The notes: generated by a model not told the origin, from the letters alone. A stretch of 64,000 nucleotides of DNA from an uncultured Acidobacteriaceae bacterium (GCA_903911925.1 CAIWFH010000125.1:1-64000); one strand, 5' to 3'; shown: positions 55,519 through 64,000, counted from the stretch's first letter. Made by a program: numbers and translations.

Positions 55519-55614
55519 CCTTGGATTGTCGATAACTCAAGTTCCTCGAAGCCGGGGCGGCGTGTGCTGACCCGCATCTGTCGAGTATAAGAAGCTTCGG
55601 AGTATTTCTACCTC

Positions 55615-55643
55615 AGCCGGTTCACGGTGAACGCGAACCGGCT
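55615..55643. other. Stem-loop just after the pal stop
   Basis: A 9-bp inverted repeat (AGCCGGTTC and GAACCGGCT) lies 26 bases past the pal stop codon. It is the first of two hairpins in the pal-cpoB interval. Confidence 0.55.
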
Positions 55644-55668
55644 AAGGGGTGTTCGGTCGAAACGGACT

Positions 55669-56403
55669 CTACCGATCAAGCGTGAAGCCCGCGCGGCGAT
55701 TCTGCTGCCAGCACCCTTCGGTTGACTCGGTGCAGAAGGGCTTTTCCTTGCCGTAGCTGACAACGCGAATGCGGCTTGCCGCAACTCCGGCTGACACAAA
55801 AGCGTTCTTGGCGGCATCGGCGCGGTTCTGGCCCAGTCCGATGTTGTACTCATTCGAGCCGCGCTCGTCGCAATAGCCGCCAATGACGAACTTCACGTTC
55901 GGATGGCTGGCCAGGTAAGAGCTGTCCTTGGCCAGAACCGCCTGGGCGTCGGCGCGAATGGTGGCTGCGTCGTAATCAAAGAAGATGTCCTGCATGTTGG
56001 CGCGAAACTCTTCTTCTTCGCTCATCGTCGGCGGCTGCACAACCGCAGGCGGCGGATTCACGGTGACGCGTGCCGAGGCTTCGGCCGAGCCGCCCTCGCC
56101 GCGAGCCAGCAGGTGATAGCTGGTCGAGACGGAGGGGGTAACGGTCTTGGTGCCCGAAGTAGGTACATCGCCGATGCCGTCGATTGAGGCGCTGCTGGCG
56201 TCAGTGGTGCGCCAGGTGAGAACTACCTGATCGCCGGCTGTGATCAGCGTCGGTGTCGCGGTGATCTGTGCGGTTGGCGCAGGGACCACGATGGGCGGCG
56301 GCGGTGGCGGCGGCGGCGGGACAGGCTTCTTTTTGCAGCCTGCAACTGTAACGAGTGCCAAAAGCAATGCAACGGGAACAAGAATGCGATTACGTGTGTT
56401 CAA
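55669..56403 (-). CDS. pal: Peptidoglycan-associated lipoprotein with extra Ig-like domain
   Basis: A 244-residue lipoprotein of the outer membrane that binds peptidoglycan and TolB. The lipobox VAGC is at about residue 23, followed by a Lys and a run of nine Pro, an Ig-like domain (about 45-115, ITAGDQVVLTWRTTDASSASIDG) not found in E. coli Pal, and the OmpA-type domain (IFFDYDAATIRADAQ, GYCDERGSNEYN, NRRAGFTLDR). The start is TTG at 56403 with AAGGAG seven bases upstream. The extra domain lengthens the tether. Confidence 0.93.
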   Translation of the reverse strand: MNTRNRILVPVALLLALVTVAGCKKKPVPPPPPPPPPIVVPAPTAQITATPTLITAGDQVVLTWRTTDASSASIDGIGDVPTSGTKTVTPSVSTSYHLLARGEGGSAEASARVTVNPPPAVVQPPTMSEEEEFRANMQDIFFDYDAATIRADAQAVLAKDSSYLASHPNVKFVIGGYCDERGSNEYNIGLGQNRADAAKNAFVSAGVAASRIRVVSYGKEKPFCTESTEGCWQQNRRAGFTLDR

Positions 56404-56743
56404 TGGGAGGCTCCTTCCGCAAATTCAAAAAGTTTCGTTCGAGGGGACAGGGCATTTTGTAGCCGTGTTTTCAGGCCCTCATTCCCAACCGTGAAGAATA
56501 GCACCGTTGGCTGAAGGTCGGACGAGAAAATGGCGATGTCCAGTCCCCAAAAGAAAACGTTATCGTCAAGGCCCGAAAAAACAATGATCGGCATCGGCGC
56601 ATGGCAAAACCCATGCGTCTTAGCTTTTCGGCCCTACAGTGCAAGCCGTGCCTGGTTTTTGGCAACGCAAGTATCATAATGCACAAAATCGGAAAGCTCC
56701 AAAGGCAATCGCGTATCAGAATGCTTGTTTGCCTGATTGCCGC
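56404..56743 (-). other. tolB-pal interval, possible pal promoter and leader hairpin
   Basis: A 340-base gap inside the operon without a supported gene. On the minus strand TTGGAG (56697-56702), 18 bases, then TATGAT (56673-56678) form a fair promoter, so pal-cpoB may also be transcribed on their own. A 7-bp hairpin (CGCATGG/CCATGCG at 56598-56617) would lie in the leader. Confidence 0.4.
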
Positions 56744-58090
56744 TCATTTCCAGCTCCAATTTGGCATAAAGTTGTTGCCCGTTTTGGTCAATTGCTGCTG
56801 TTGCGTGCCGTCAGCCAGCATCGACCAGATTTGAGTTCTCCCGCCAATGGTCCGCTCAAACACGATGTGCCGGCCGTCAGGAGCCCAGCAAGGGAAGTCG
56901 TTGCTGCCGGATTCGTGCGTCAGTTGCAGCCAGCGCTTGCTGGCGATATCGAAGTAGTAGATATCCTGCCCGCCCGGAGCGCCCGGCCCGTACTTGCGGT
57001 TCCAACTGAAGGTAAGCGCCTGCCCGTTGGGCGACCACGACGGAGAGATCGCATAGCCGCCATCCGTCATGCGCTGGATATTCGCGCCGTCCAGGTCCAT
57101 GGTGTAGATCTGCGGCAGCCCGGTGCGCCCGCTTACCCATGCAATCTCCGTCCCGGTCCGTGGGTTCCAGGTGGGCGAAACGTCCGGTCCCTTAAACGAG
57201 GTGAGCTTGCGCGGATTGGCCCCGCTTGCGTCCGCTACCCAGATTGAAGGGCTGCCGGAGCGCGACGAGGAAAAGGCGATCTTTGTTCCGTCTGCCGACC
57301 ATGCCGGCGACTGGTTGCTTCCGCCCGCGGTACCGGCAGGGAAGCTGACCGTGCGGCCAAGTTCAAGCGAATACATCCGAACTGCCCAGCCCTGGTTGCC
57401 CAGCGAGGCAAAAGCCAGCCGCGAGTTGTCTGGCGAGATGCGCGGCGAAAGCGAAATCGCGCCCAGGTGAGTGATGGCGTGCTGGTTTTGGCCGTCGTAG
57501 TCCATGGCCCAGATCTCTTTCGATCCGGTGCGGGAACTGACAAAGTAAATCTTGGTTTCGGCAATGCCGTTAATGCCGCCGCCCAGCCGGTAGATGATTT
57601 CATCGGCAAATCGATGGGCCACGGAGCGCGCCATCTCCTGGCTGGCTTCCTCGTTGTACTGCTTGGCCAGCACCTGCGGATTGACGGTGTTCTTGGCGTC
57701 AAACAGCCATCCGTAAACAACCAGGCGGCCTCCGCTGGACGAGAGTGCGCCAAAGGCCACCATGGCGGCATTGGCCGGCGCCGCGGTCCACTGCGTCATG
57801 TTGATCTCTGGCGGCGCTCCGGGCGTGGCTTGCGGCAGCATGCTCTTTGAAACCAGGTCAAAGATTCCCGCGTTGGCCAAATCGGTGTAGAGCGTGGCGT
57901 CGAAGGCAGCTTTAAGGGCCGGAGTCTGGGGATCCTCGCCGACCGGCTTGAAGTCCGCCGCGGCAATGCGAATCCGGTCGTTGCCGAGATTGGTGCCGGT
58001 GTGAACCCAGTCCTGGGCAGGCAGTTCGGTCGCCAAAAAAAAGGCCAGGACAAGTGCAAAGAGGGGCAAGGTTCGTAAAGATGCCTTCAT
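56744..58090 (-). CDS. tolB: Tol-Pal translocation protein TolB
   Basis: A 448-residue periplasmic protein. From ATG 58090 a signal peptide is followed by the N-terminal TolB domain (residues 30-160) and a six-bladed WD40-like propeller with repeated phrases such as NSRLAFASLGNQGWAVRMYS, TKIAFSSSRSGSPSIWV, GTEIAWVSGRTGLPQIYTMD and HIVFERT. TolB passes between Pal and TolA. An ATG at 58264 would add about 58 residues encoded partly by a hairpin repeat and without an export signal, so it is not used. Confidence 0.94.
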   Translation of the reverse strand: MKASLRTLPLFALVLAFFLATELPAQDWVHTGTNLGNDRIRIAAADFKPVGEDPQTPALKAAFDATLYTDLANAGIFDLVSKSMLPQATPGAPPEINMTQWTAAPANAAMVAFGALSSSGGRLVVYGWLFDAKNTVNPQVLAKQYNEEASQEMARSVAHRFADEIIYRLGGGINGIAETKIYFVSSRTGSKEIWAMDYDGQNQHAITHLGAISLSPRISPDNSRLAFASLGNQGWAVRMYSLELGRTVSFPAGTAGGSNQSPAWSADGTKIAFSSSRSGSPSIWVADASGANPRKLTSFKGPDVSPTWNPRTGTEIAWVSGRTGLPQIYTMDLDGANIQRMTDGGYAISPSWSPNGQALTFSWNRKYGPGAPGGQDIYYFDIASKRWLQLTHESGSNDFPCWAPDGRHIVFERTIGGRTQIWSMLADGTQQQQLTKTGNNFMPNWSWK

Positions 58091-58129
58091 GCGATGTGCA
58101 ATCCTTCCTAACAAGAAGATACGTGTAGC

Positions 58130-58171
58130 GCCGGCCTCCCGGCCGGCTGTCGTGTGGGTCTCCAGACCCAC
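58130..58171. repeat. Twin palindromes between tolA and tolB
   Basis: Two adjacent inverted repeats: GCCGGCC/GGCCGGC at 58130-58147 with a 4-base loop, and GTGGGTCT/AGACCCAC at 58154-58171 with a 2-base loop. The paired layout is like REP elements; it lies 40 bases before the tolB start. Confidence 0.65.
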
Positions 58172-58307
58172 GCGCCGCGAAATGAAATCCAAGCCAACCC
58201 ATTCATCTATTTGCGGGTTGTTAAAACCAGTTGGGAGCTTACAACGCGTCATTGCAGGACCCACCTTCTCGCATGGGCAATACTGCTCGATTCACAGCCC
58301 GCAAATT

Positions 58308-59087
58308 CTAGTACTCACAATAATAAGAGACCTTCAGCGTGCTTTGGTTATATCCCTGCGGAAGGATGCCGAATGTGTCAACCCGCTGCACGCCGCGCTG
58401 GCACGACCGGTCGAGGCTCGGGGCTCCGCTGGACTTGTCAATCTGCACATCGGTTGGTGTTCCGTCGTGCTTGATGGTGAACACCAGGTACACGCGCGCG
58501 CCTCTTGGAGTGCGCGGGTCCACCTCCGGCTTGTACCAGTTTTGGGCCATCTTACGGTTAATGCCGTCCACGTAATAGGCAAACTTCGATCCAAAGTCGC
58601 CATCGCCTATCACGGTGGGTCCAACAGGCCCGCTCTGCGTGGCTCGAGCCATTTGCGAGCCGGCCTGCTCTCCATACTGCGCTCGATTGAGCTGAGTCGG
58701 CTTTTGCTGGCTCTTCTGCATGGTCTGCGGCTGCGGCTTCTTCTGCTTGCCGAGGATGGGAATCGCCGTCTCGTCCACTGCCTGCTTGGCCTTGGGAGTG
58801 GGCTCCGCGGGGGCCTGGCTCGGCGTGTCCGTGGCCAGCACGTTTTCATTCGGCGGATGGTCCTGCGGCAGCGGCATCGCGCTGCTTACCAGGCTCACCT
58901 GGATGGCGCCGCCTGCTCCCGCGCCGCCCCACGAATTTCCGTGAAAATATCCAGCCAGGAAGCCATAGAGCACAATGCAGCCTGCCAGCCCGCCGTGAAG
59001 CAGAAACGAGCCTGCAGCCGGCCGGAAAACAGACTCCGGCGTCAGTTCCCGCTCCAGACCATCGCCGCTGTCACGCGAATTGCTCAT
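58308..59087 (-). CDS. tolA: TolA/TonB-like energy transducer
   Basis: A 259-residue protein with one membrane segment at about 28-48 (LHGGLAGCIVLYGFLAGYF), a Pro/Gln/Lys-rich periplasmic stalk, and a C-terminal TonB/TolA-type domain (about 165-259, VYLVFTIKHDGTPTDVQIDKSSG). The stalk is far shorter than the E. coli TolA helix. Its place between tolR and tolB assigns it to the Tol system, though TonB activity cannot be excluded. Confidence 0.88.
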   Translation of the reverse strand: MSNSRDSGDGLERELTPESVFRPAAGSFLLHGGLAGCIVLYGFLAGYFHGNSWGGAGAGGAIQVSLVSSAMPLPQDHPPNENVLATDTPSQAPAEPTPKAKQAVDETAIPILGKQKKPQPQTMQKSQQKPTQLNRAQYGEQAGSQMARATQSGPVGPTVIGDGDFGSKFAYYVDGINRKMAQNWYKPEVDPRTPRGARVYLVFTIKHDGTPTDVQIDKSSGAPSLDRSCQRGVQRVDTFGILPQGYNQSTLKVSYYCEY

Positions 59088-59121
59088 ATGCCTGGCTATG
59101 ACTCCCTATCGAATGAAAGGT

Positions 59122-59565
59122 TCACTGGACCGGGTTTGCGCCCGATATCCCCTTGGTGTCCAGCGGCTGCGTGACGATGGAGATGTTGGTAATACCGGCC
59201 TGTTTGACCGCGTCCATCACCGTGGCAAAGGCCCCGAAGGGCACCCGCTCGTCGGCCCGCAGATAAATGACCTGGTGCTCGGGATCAACACCCTGCTGGT
59301 GCAGCTTTTGCGCCAGTTCGTGGATGTTCACAGGTTGATCGCCCAGAAATACCTGGCTGTCGCGGTCGATGGTCAGCACCATGCGCTGCTCGGTAATTTC
59401 TTTCACCGTGCGCGTCTTGGGCACCGCCACTTCAATCCCCGACTGCAGCACCGGAGCGGTAATCATGAAGATGACCAGCAGCACCAGCACCACGTCTACC
59501 ATGGGCGTGATGTTGATCTCCGCCAGCGAACTCCGGGTCTGGCCTCCGCTACTTGTAAACGCCAC
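59122..59565 (-). CDS. tolR: TolR/ExbD proton-channel subunit
   Basis: A 147-residue inner-membrane protein with one transmembrane helix near residues 20-40, INITPMVDVVLVLLVIFM, carrying the proton-path Asp. The periplasmic part (IYLRADERVPFGAFATVMDAV) is typical. The GTG start at 59565 follows GGGAGG and overlaps the tolQ end by 17 bases; the longer ATG frame to 59637 would overlap by 89 and is rejected. It works with TolQ to energise TolA. Confidence 0.93.
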   Translation of the reverse strand: MAFTSSGGQTRSSLAEINITPMVDVVLVLLVIFMITAPVLQSGIEVAVPKTRTVKEITEQRMVLTIDRDSQVFLGDQPVNIHELAQKLHQQGVDPEHQVIYLRADERVPFGAFATVMDAVKQAGITNISIVTQPLDTKGISGANPVQ

Positions 59566-60352
59566 GTTCTGCCTCCCGGGGACCGTCGGTTCCAGGGGTC
59601 CGCGCCGGCGTGGCCGCCCGCACCGGGATCTCTTCAAGCGAGTTCAGCAGTTCACGGCAAAAATCGTCGATGGCCGCGGCAAACACCCTGATGCGCGCGG
59701 TGAACTGGTTGTAAGCCACCACCGCCGGTACGGCGACAAACAACCCGGCCGCCGTGGTAATCAGCGCCTCTGAGATGCCTGGAGCCACCGCCCGCAGTGT
59801 GGCCGCCCCAGCCGTGCCCAAACCGTGAAACGCGTCCACGACGCCGATCACTGTGCCGAACAGGCCTACGAACGGACTCGTGGCCGCGATGGTTGCCAGC
59901 CAGGTCAGCCGCGTTTCCATCTTGGTAACCGCTTCGCTGGCAGCCGTCTGGGCCGAGCGCTCCAGCGGAATCAGGTTGTGCGGCGGTCCATAGCCGCCAG
60001 TCTGGCGCTTGTAGGTCTCGTAGACGTCCTCAAACACCTGGGCCAGCGGACTCACCTGGTAGTCCGAGGCAATGGCGGCAATCTCCTGCAGCCGCGTCGC
60101 CTTGCGGAAGGCGCGCACAAACCGGCGGCTTTCCTTGGTCGCCTTGTTGAACAGCGAGATCTTGCCGAAAATAACGGTCCAGGAATAAAGACTGGCAAGC
60201 AGCAGCACAACCAGCACGCTCATGGCCACCGGGCCGCTGTTTTGCACCATCTCAACCAGCGCGCTTGAACCCGTGCCCAACGGCGCTCCGCCTTGCCCGG
60301 CGCCGCTGTCAGCCTGCATCATCAACACAAAGGCAGCAGTCAAAATCGCCAT
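59549..60352 (-). CDS. tolQ: TolQ/ExbB proton-channel subunit
   Basis: A 267-residue inner-membrane protein with three membrane segments: about 38-62, 150-175 (TSPFVGLFGTVIGVVDAF) and 190-215 (ISEALITTAAGLFVAVPAVVAY), the last two with the conserved Thr residues and small-residue packing of the MotA/TolQ/ExbB family. It is the first gene of the operon. A Pro/Arg-rich tail of about 25 residues follows. Started at ATG 60352, with AGAGG just upstream. Confidence 0.94.
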   Translation of the reverse strand: MAILTAAFVLMMQADSGAGQGGAPLGTGSSALVEMVQNSGPVAMSVLVVLLLASLYSWTVIFGKISLFNKATKESRRFVRAFRKATRLQEIAAIASDYQVSPLAQVFEDVYETYKRQTGGYGPPHNLIPLERSAQTAASEAVTKMETRLTWLATIAATSPFVGLFGTVIGVVDAFHGLGTAGAATLRAVAPGISEALITTAAGLFVAVPAVVAYNQFTARIRVFAAAIDDFCRELLNSLEEIPVRAATPARTPGTDGPREAERGVYK

Positions 60353-60595
60353 TCACCTCTACATCAACGGTATCAGACGCATTGCATCCATCCAAGTTAT
60401 CGACTGGATGCCTCCCCAGCCTTCGCCTCCGGCTCTCGTGCCGCCCCAGCCGCCATTCATGCTATGCTGCGCTCGGATTCCCGTTGCGGCTTCTGTTGTA
60501 TGAAAACAGTCGAGTTGGCCGCTACGGCAGGGAAACACAAAGGGCTTCGGCCGTTTGTTCCACAAAAGTGAGTTCTCCAAGAGGTTCGCTCAACC

Positions 60596-62353
60596 ATGCT
60601 CGTCGAATTGCGCGCTGAAAACTATGCCGTCATCGATCACGCCATCGCCGTCTTTGGCCCTGGCCTGAACCTGCTCACCGGCGAAACCGGCGCGGGCAAG
60701 TCCATCCTGGTTGACGCCCTGGCCCTGCTCATGGGCGGCAAGTCTTCCGCCGACCTGGTCCGCCACGGCGCTGAGAAGGCCGTAGTCGCCTGCGTCTTCG
60801 AGTCCACCACCGGAGCCGAATTGATCCTGGAAGAAAACGGCATCGACTCCGCCGGCAGCGAGATCATCCTCCGCCGCGAAATCCAGGCCAACGGCAAGGG
60901 CCGCGTCTTCGTGAACAACCAGCCGGCCACCGTGGCTGTACTCAAGCAGTTAGCCCCGGAACTTGCCCTTGTCCACGCCCAGAGCGAGTCGCTTTCCAGC
61001 TTCGACCAGGGCCAGCAGCGCACCTTGCTCGACCGCTTCGGCGGCATTTCGACAGATTCCGTCTCGGAAGCTCACGCACGCTGGCGTGAAGCCGCCGCCA
61101 AGCTCGACGACCTGCTCCAGGGCGAGCAGGACCGCCTGCATATGGTTGACCTGTGGAGCTACCAGAACAAGGAAATCAGCGCCGCCCACCTCGTCCCCGG
61201 TGAAGACGAAGCCCTGGAAACCGAAAAGCGCGTCCTGGCCAACGCCGAGAAACTCTACGCCGCGGCCACCGGCGGCTTCGACCAGCTCTACGAAGGCGGC
61301 GCATCGGCCGAAGTCTCCCTGCGCGCGGCTCTGCGCAACGTCGAGGAACTCGCCCGCTACGACGGCCGATTCACTGAGGCGGCCCAACAGCTTCAGTCCA
61401 TCCGTGCCACGGTAGGCGACCTGGCCGCCAGCCTTCGCGACTACGCCGAAAGCATCAACGCCAGCCCCGAGCGTCTCGCCGAAATCGAAGACCGTCTCGC
61501 CCTGCTCGACCGGCTCAAGCGCAAATACGGCAAGACCATCGACGAGGTGGTCGCCTTTGGTGAAGACGTAGCCCGCAAGCTGGCTGAAGTGGAAGACCGC
61601 GACGAAATCCTCAAGGCGCTTCGTGCCGCTCTGGATGAAGCCGCCAAAGCCTATCAGACCGCCGCCGCCGCGCTGCATGCCGAGCGCAAGGCCGCGGCCA
61701 CCCGGCTGGCCAAACTGGCCGAAGCGCAAATCAACTCCCTGGCCATGAAAGTCCGCTTCGAAATTGCGGTCGTTGGCCCGGGCTCGGTAGGTCAGGGCTT
61801 CAGCCCTGACAATAAGCCTGCAACTGCGGTTCGGGCTTTAGCCCCTGCGGAGACTCCAGACACGTCCCACTGGTCCTCGACCGGCTGGGACCAGGTCCAC
61901 TACCGCATCTCCACAAACCCCGGCGAGCCCCTCAAGCCGCTAGATGAAATCGCCTCCGGCGGCGAAATGTCTCGCGTCATGCTGGCGCTCAAAGTCAGCG
62001 TGGAAGAAGGCGCAGTGAAGCCCAAAAAGAAGAACCCCACCCCGCGCACGCTGGTCTTCGACGAGATCGACATCGGCATCGGCGGCCGCGCCGCTGAGGC
62101 TGTCGGCCAAAAGCTCAAGTCCCTCAGCCGCGGCCAGCAGGTTCTCTGCGTAACCCACCTGCCGCAGATAGCCGCCTTCGCCGACCAGCATTTGGTGGTT
62201 GAAAAGAACGAGTCGCAGGGCCGCACCAAGACCCAGATCCGCACCCTCGACGACCCGTCCCGCACCCAGGAAGTAGCCAGAATGCTGTCTGGCGCGACGG
62301 TAACCGAAACCAGCCTCCAACACGCCGCCCAGATGATTGCCGCAAGCCGGTAA
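60596..62353 (+). CDS. recN: DNA repair protein RecN
   Basis: A 585-residue SMC-like ATPase that tethers DNA at double-strand breaks. Walker A LTGETGAGKSILVDAL is at about 24-40, a coiled-coil region covers 150-370, and the C-terminal half has the signature ASGGEMSRVMLALK and Walker B LVFDEIDIGIGG. About 30 residues more than usual come from an insert near 391-425 encoded by two palindromes, just before the HYRISTNPGEPL strand. ATG 60596 follows GAGG by 11 bases. Divergent from tolQ by 243 bases. Confidence 0.96.
   Translation: MLVELRAENYAVIDHAIAVFGPGLNLLTGETGAGKSILVDALALLMGGKSSADLVRHGAEKAVVACVFESTTGAELILEENGIDSAGSEIILRREIQANGKGRVFVNNQPATVAVLKQLAPELALVHAQSESLSSFDQGQQRTLLDRFGGISTDSVSEAHARWREAAAKLDDLLQGEQDRLHMVDLWSYQNKEISAAHLVPGEDEALETEKRVLANAEKLYAAATGGFDQLYEGGASAEVSLRAALRNVEELARYDGRFTEAAQQLQSIRATVGDLAASLRDYAESINASPERLAEIEDRLALLDRLKRKYGKTIDEVVAFGEDVARKLAEVEDRDEILKALRAALDEAAKAYQTAAAALHAERKAAATRLAKLAEAQINSLAMKVRFEIAVVGPGSVGQGFSPDNKPATAVRALAPAETPDTSHWSSTGWDQVHYRISTNPGEPLKPLDEIASGGEMSRVMLALKVSVEEGAVKPKKKNPTPRTLVFDEIDIGIGGRAAEAVGQKLKSLSRGQQVLCVTHLPQIAAFADQHLVVEKNESQGRTKTQIRTLDDPSRTQEVARMLSGATVTETSLQHAAQMIAASR
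61791..61850 (+). repeat. Palindromic insert within recN, shared with uvrC
   Basis: Two inverted repeats: GTCAGGGCT/AGCCCTGAC at 61791-61810 (9-bp stem, loop TC) and GGGCT/AGCCC at 61833-61844 (loop TT). The second plus its flank CTGCGGA matches uvrC 14203-14224 in the same frame. The encoded stretch (QGFSPDN to RALAPAE) has no counterpart in ordinary RecN. Confidence 0.78.
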
Positions 62354-62389
62354 CATTCGGGCTGGGAGAAGATTGAAAGGGAGATAACA

Positions 62390-63043
62390 ATGAGAGACAA
62401 GTATTTCCCCCCCGAATTCGAGGCCACACAGTTTCACTGTGTTAGATGTGGAGTATTTGCGGCCCAAGGCTGGCATGCGGTTTTTGTGCAGAAAGGGGGT
62501 TGGACAGAAACGGACTTTAAGGCCTGCTTTTGCTCTCATTGCAGAGGTTGGACATATTGGTATGAGGGAAAGTTGACCGTTCCTTCAGACGCCCCGGTTG
62601 AACCTCCGCACGAGGACCTCCCCGAAGATTGTGCCGTCGATTATCGCGAAGCGAGAGACATATTCGTCAAATCACCCCGCGCTGCCGCTGCGCTATTGAG
62701 GCTCTGCATCCAGAAACTAATGCCGCAATTGGGAGAAAAAGGTGCGAATATCAATGCCGACATAAAATCGCTTGTGTCAAAAGGACTTCCGATAGCTGTT
62801 CAACAATCTCTCGACTATTGCCGAGTGGTAGGGAACAATTCCGTGCATCCGGGAGAGATTGACCTCAATGACTCACCTGAAGTCGCGCAACATCTTTTCG
62901 CAATGATTAACTTCATCGTCGAGGATCGCATTTCGCGTCCTAACGAAATCAAGGCCCTATATTTGACGCTTCCTGAGGCCGCTCGCGAAGCTATCGAAAA
63001 GCGAGACGGAATGGTCGCGGTTCTGCCCTCGGGCGCATCTTGA
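62390..63043 (+). CDS. DUF4145-domain protein with zinc ribbon
   Basis: A 217-residue cytosolic protein. A zinc-ribbon pair, CVRCG and CSHCRGW, occupies residues 17-55. The DUF4145 domain follows (about 90-180), with YREARDIFVKSPRAAAALLR and GNNSVHPGEIDLN. DUF4145 occurs alone and beside restriction and other defence proteins, but no partner is present here. AGGGAGA precedes ATG. It follows recN by 36 bases on the same strand and may share its transcript. Function unknown. Confidence 0.85.
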   Translation: MRDKYFPPEFEATQFHCVRCGVFAAQGWHAVFVQKGGWTETDFKACFCSHCRGWTYWYEGKLTVPSDAPVEPPHEDLPEDCAVDYREARDIFVKSPRAAAALLRLCIQKLMPQLGEKGANINADIKSLVSKGLPIAVQQSLDYCRVVGNNSVHPGEIDLNDSPEVAQHLFAMINFIVEDRISRPNEIKALYLTLPEAAREAIEKRDGMVAVLPSGAS

Positions 63044-63245
63044 AGTTGGGCGGCGGGTGACCGACGCTAACCAAGCCACAAACGACGGGTGCCCCATCCT
63101 TGCGGCGTATTTGTTTTTTGCCGCCAGGGTGGGATACCACGAACCCCCATGTATTGGGCCTTTCCATCTCGATTGTGAAATGCCAACGATCGCCGCCTCC
63201 CGCTAAGGTGATAGCATTCGCTGTTCAATGCTGGAGGCAGTTCGC

Positions 63246-64000
63246 ATGTCAGCTATTTTTTCTAACTTCAAGAAATCCTTCCTGTGCATCCTCGCGTGTT
63301 TGGCATTTTTCAGCGCGGCCTTTTCTGCCCAGTCGCAGGATCGTTGGGGCATTCAGGGCCAGTACCTCACTTTGAACGACAAACCTGTCTTTTTGAGCGG
63401 AGCCAACTACATTCCGTCTCAGGACTGGTACTTCATCCTCAAAGACTGGAAGCCCGACGTGGTCGAGCGGGACATGGCTGCGCTCCACAAGCTGGGTATC
63501 ACCACCGTTCGCTTCCCGCCTTTCTGGAACCTGACGCAGCCCACGCCGGACGCCGTCGATCCGGTGATGCTGACTCGTCTGAATGATTTACTGACCATCG
63601 CCCACCGCAACGGCATCGCCGTGCAGGTTGAGCCGTTCACCGGCGGCATCTGCGGCGCTTCTTACCTGCCGGAATGGGCCGCGGGCGACCTCTTCGCTGA
63701 TCCCAAAATCGTCAAGGGCGAGCGCAAGCTTGTGAGCGAAATGGTCCGCAGCGTGAAAGACAATCCCGGCCTCATGGGCTACGACTTCGGCAACGAGGTC
63801 GACATTCTGCTGCGGTACTACATGAAGCTGAACACCACGCCCGAGCAGTCGCGCCAATGGGCTGCAACCATCTACCAGGCGTTCCACGATGCAGATCCAA
63901 GGCACGCAGTCACCAACGGTCTGGGCAGCATCGGAGGCAAGGGCGAAAACTTCGACCTCTGGAATGTGGCCGGATCCTCCGACTACATGTCGGTCCACTC
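63246..64000 (+). CDS. GH5-like secreted glycoside hydrolase, 3' end outside window
   Basis: The frame is open from ATG 63246 (GGAGG upstream) to the right edge, 251 residues. A signal peptide ends near AAFSAQSQ, then ...QYLTLNDKPVFLSGANYIPS, typical of the barrel entry in GH5/GH2-like enzymes, LHKLGITTVRFPPFWN, and GYDFGNEVD, where Asn-Glu supplies the acid/base. The nucleophile Glu would lie beyond the edge. Likely a mannanase or related beta-glycanase. The C-terminal part cannot be judged. Confidence 0.85.
   Translation, partial: MSAIFSNFKKSFLCILACLAFFSAAFSAQSQDRWGIQGQYLTLNDKPVFLSGANYIPSQDWYFILKDWKPDVVERDMAALHKLGITTVRFPPFWNLTQPTPDAVDPVMLTRLNDLLTIAHRNGIAVQVEPFTGGICGASYLPEWAAGDLFADPKIVKGERKLVSEMVRSVKDNPGLMGYDFGNEVDILLRYYMKLNTTPEQSRQWAATIYQAFHDADPRHAVTNGLGSIGGKGENFDLWNVAGSSDYMSVH

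Noticed and set aside
62390..63043. Anti-phage defence system around the DUF4145 protein
   Set aside because: DUF4145 does occur with restriction proteins, but neighbours here are recN and a glycoside hydrolase; nothing else supports defence.

Overview
The window reads as a chromosome segment of a GC-rich, Gram-negative acidobacterium (Acidobacteriota, probably class Terriglobia). The basis is a large Oar-type TonB-dependent receptor with an N-terminal carboxypeptidase-regulatory domain, two TIGR03118-type secreted proteins, Ig-domain remnants, an abundance of secreted glycoside hydrolases, and a complete Tol-Pal system. This assignment is inference from gene content; no 16S rRNA gene is present.

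Layout. 0-0.1 kb: probable end of an IS5-like insertion sequence running off the left edge. 0.2-4 kb (minus): alpha/beta hydrolase, glucose-6-phosphate dehydrogenase, DUF4331 protein. 4.2-4.4 kb: two tRNA-Arg(ACG) genes. 4.5-9.2 kb: a ferredoxin-fold small protein, a TlpA-like lipoprotein, an HpnB-like glycosyltransferase, then a pterin block of two overlapping PTPS/QueD-family genes followed by folE, and truB. 9.3-13.3 kb: a heptamer tandem array, then a tesA-like esterase divergent from a YbbA/YbbP-type ABC exporter. 13.7-18.7 kb: uvrC carrying in-frame inserted palindromic elements, an OmpA-type lipoprotein, a Crp/Fnr regulator, pyrE. 18.9-25.4 kb (minus): an AAA+ ATPase and VWA pair followed by the methylcitrate cluster prpB-prpC-prpD. 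25.7-28.9 kb: divergent TIGR03118 paralogues. 29-33.8 kb (minus): response regulator, histidine kinase, outer-membrane barrel and cupredoxin-like protein in one tight operon. 34-43 kb: TonB-dependent receptor, DUF4185-like protein, decayed Ig-domain remnant, GH106-like enzyme, aldo/keto reductase. 43-54.4 kb: M28 carboxypeptidase-like peptidase, tRNA-Ser(GGA), and two paralogous Tat-exported GH2 enzymes on opposite strands flanking korAB. 54.5-60.4 kb (minus): tolQ-tolR-tolA-tolB-pal-cpoB. 60.6-64 kb: recN, a DUF4145 protein, and the start of a GH5-like hydrolase cut by the window edge.

How it fits together. The 34-54 kb and 63-64 kb parts look like plant or microbial polysaccharide use: receptor for uptake, rhamnosidase-like and galactosidase-like secreted enzymes, reductase. 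The prp cluster handles propionyl-CoA, and korAB handles 2-oxoglutarate with ferredoxin. korAB is preceded by two copies of a Crp/Fnr-type operator, and a Crp/Fnr protein is encoded about 34 kb away. The most unusual signals are short palindromic repeats inserted in frame inside uvrC and recN, the duplicated operator in front of korAB, and the four-gene two-component/barrel/cupredoxin operon.
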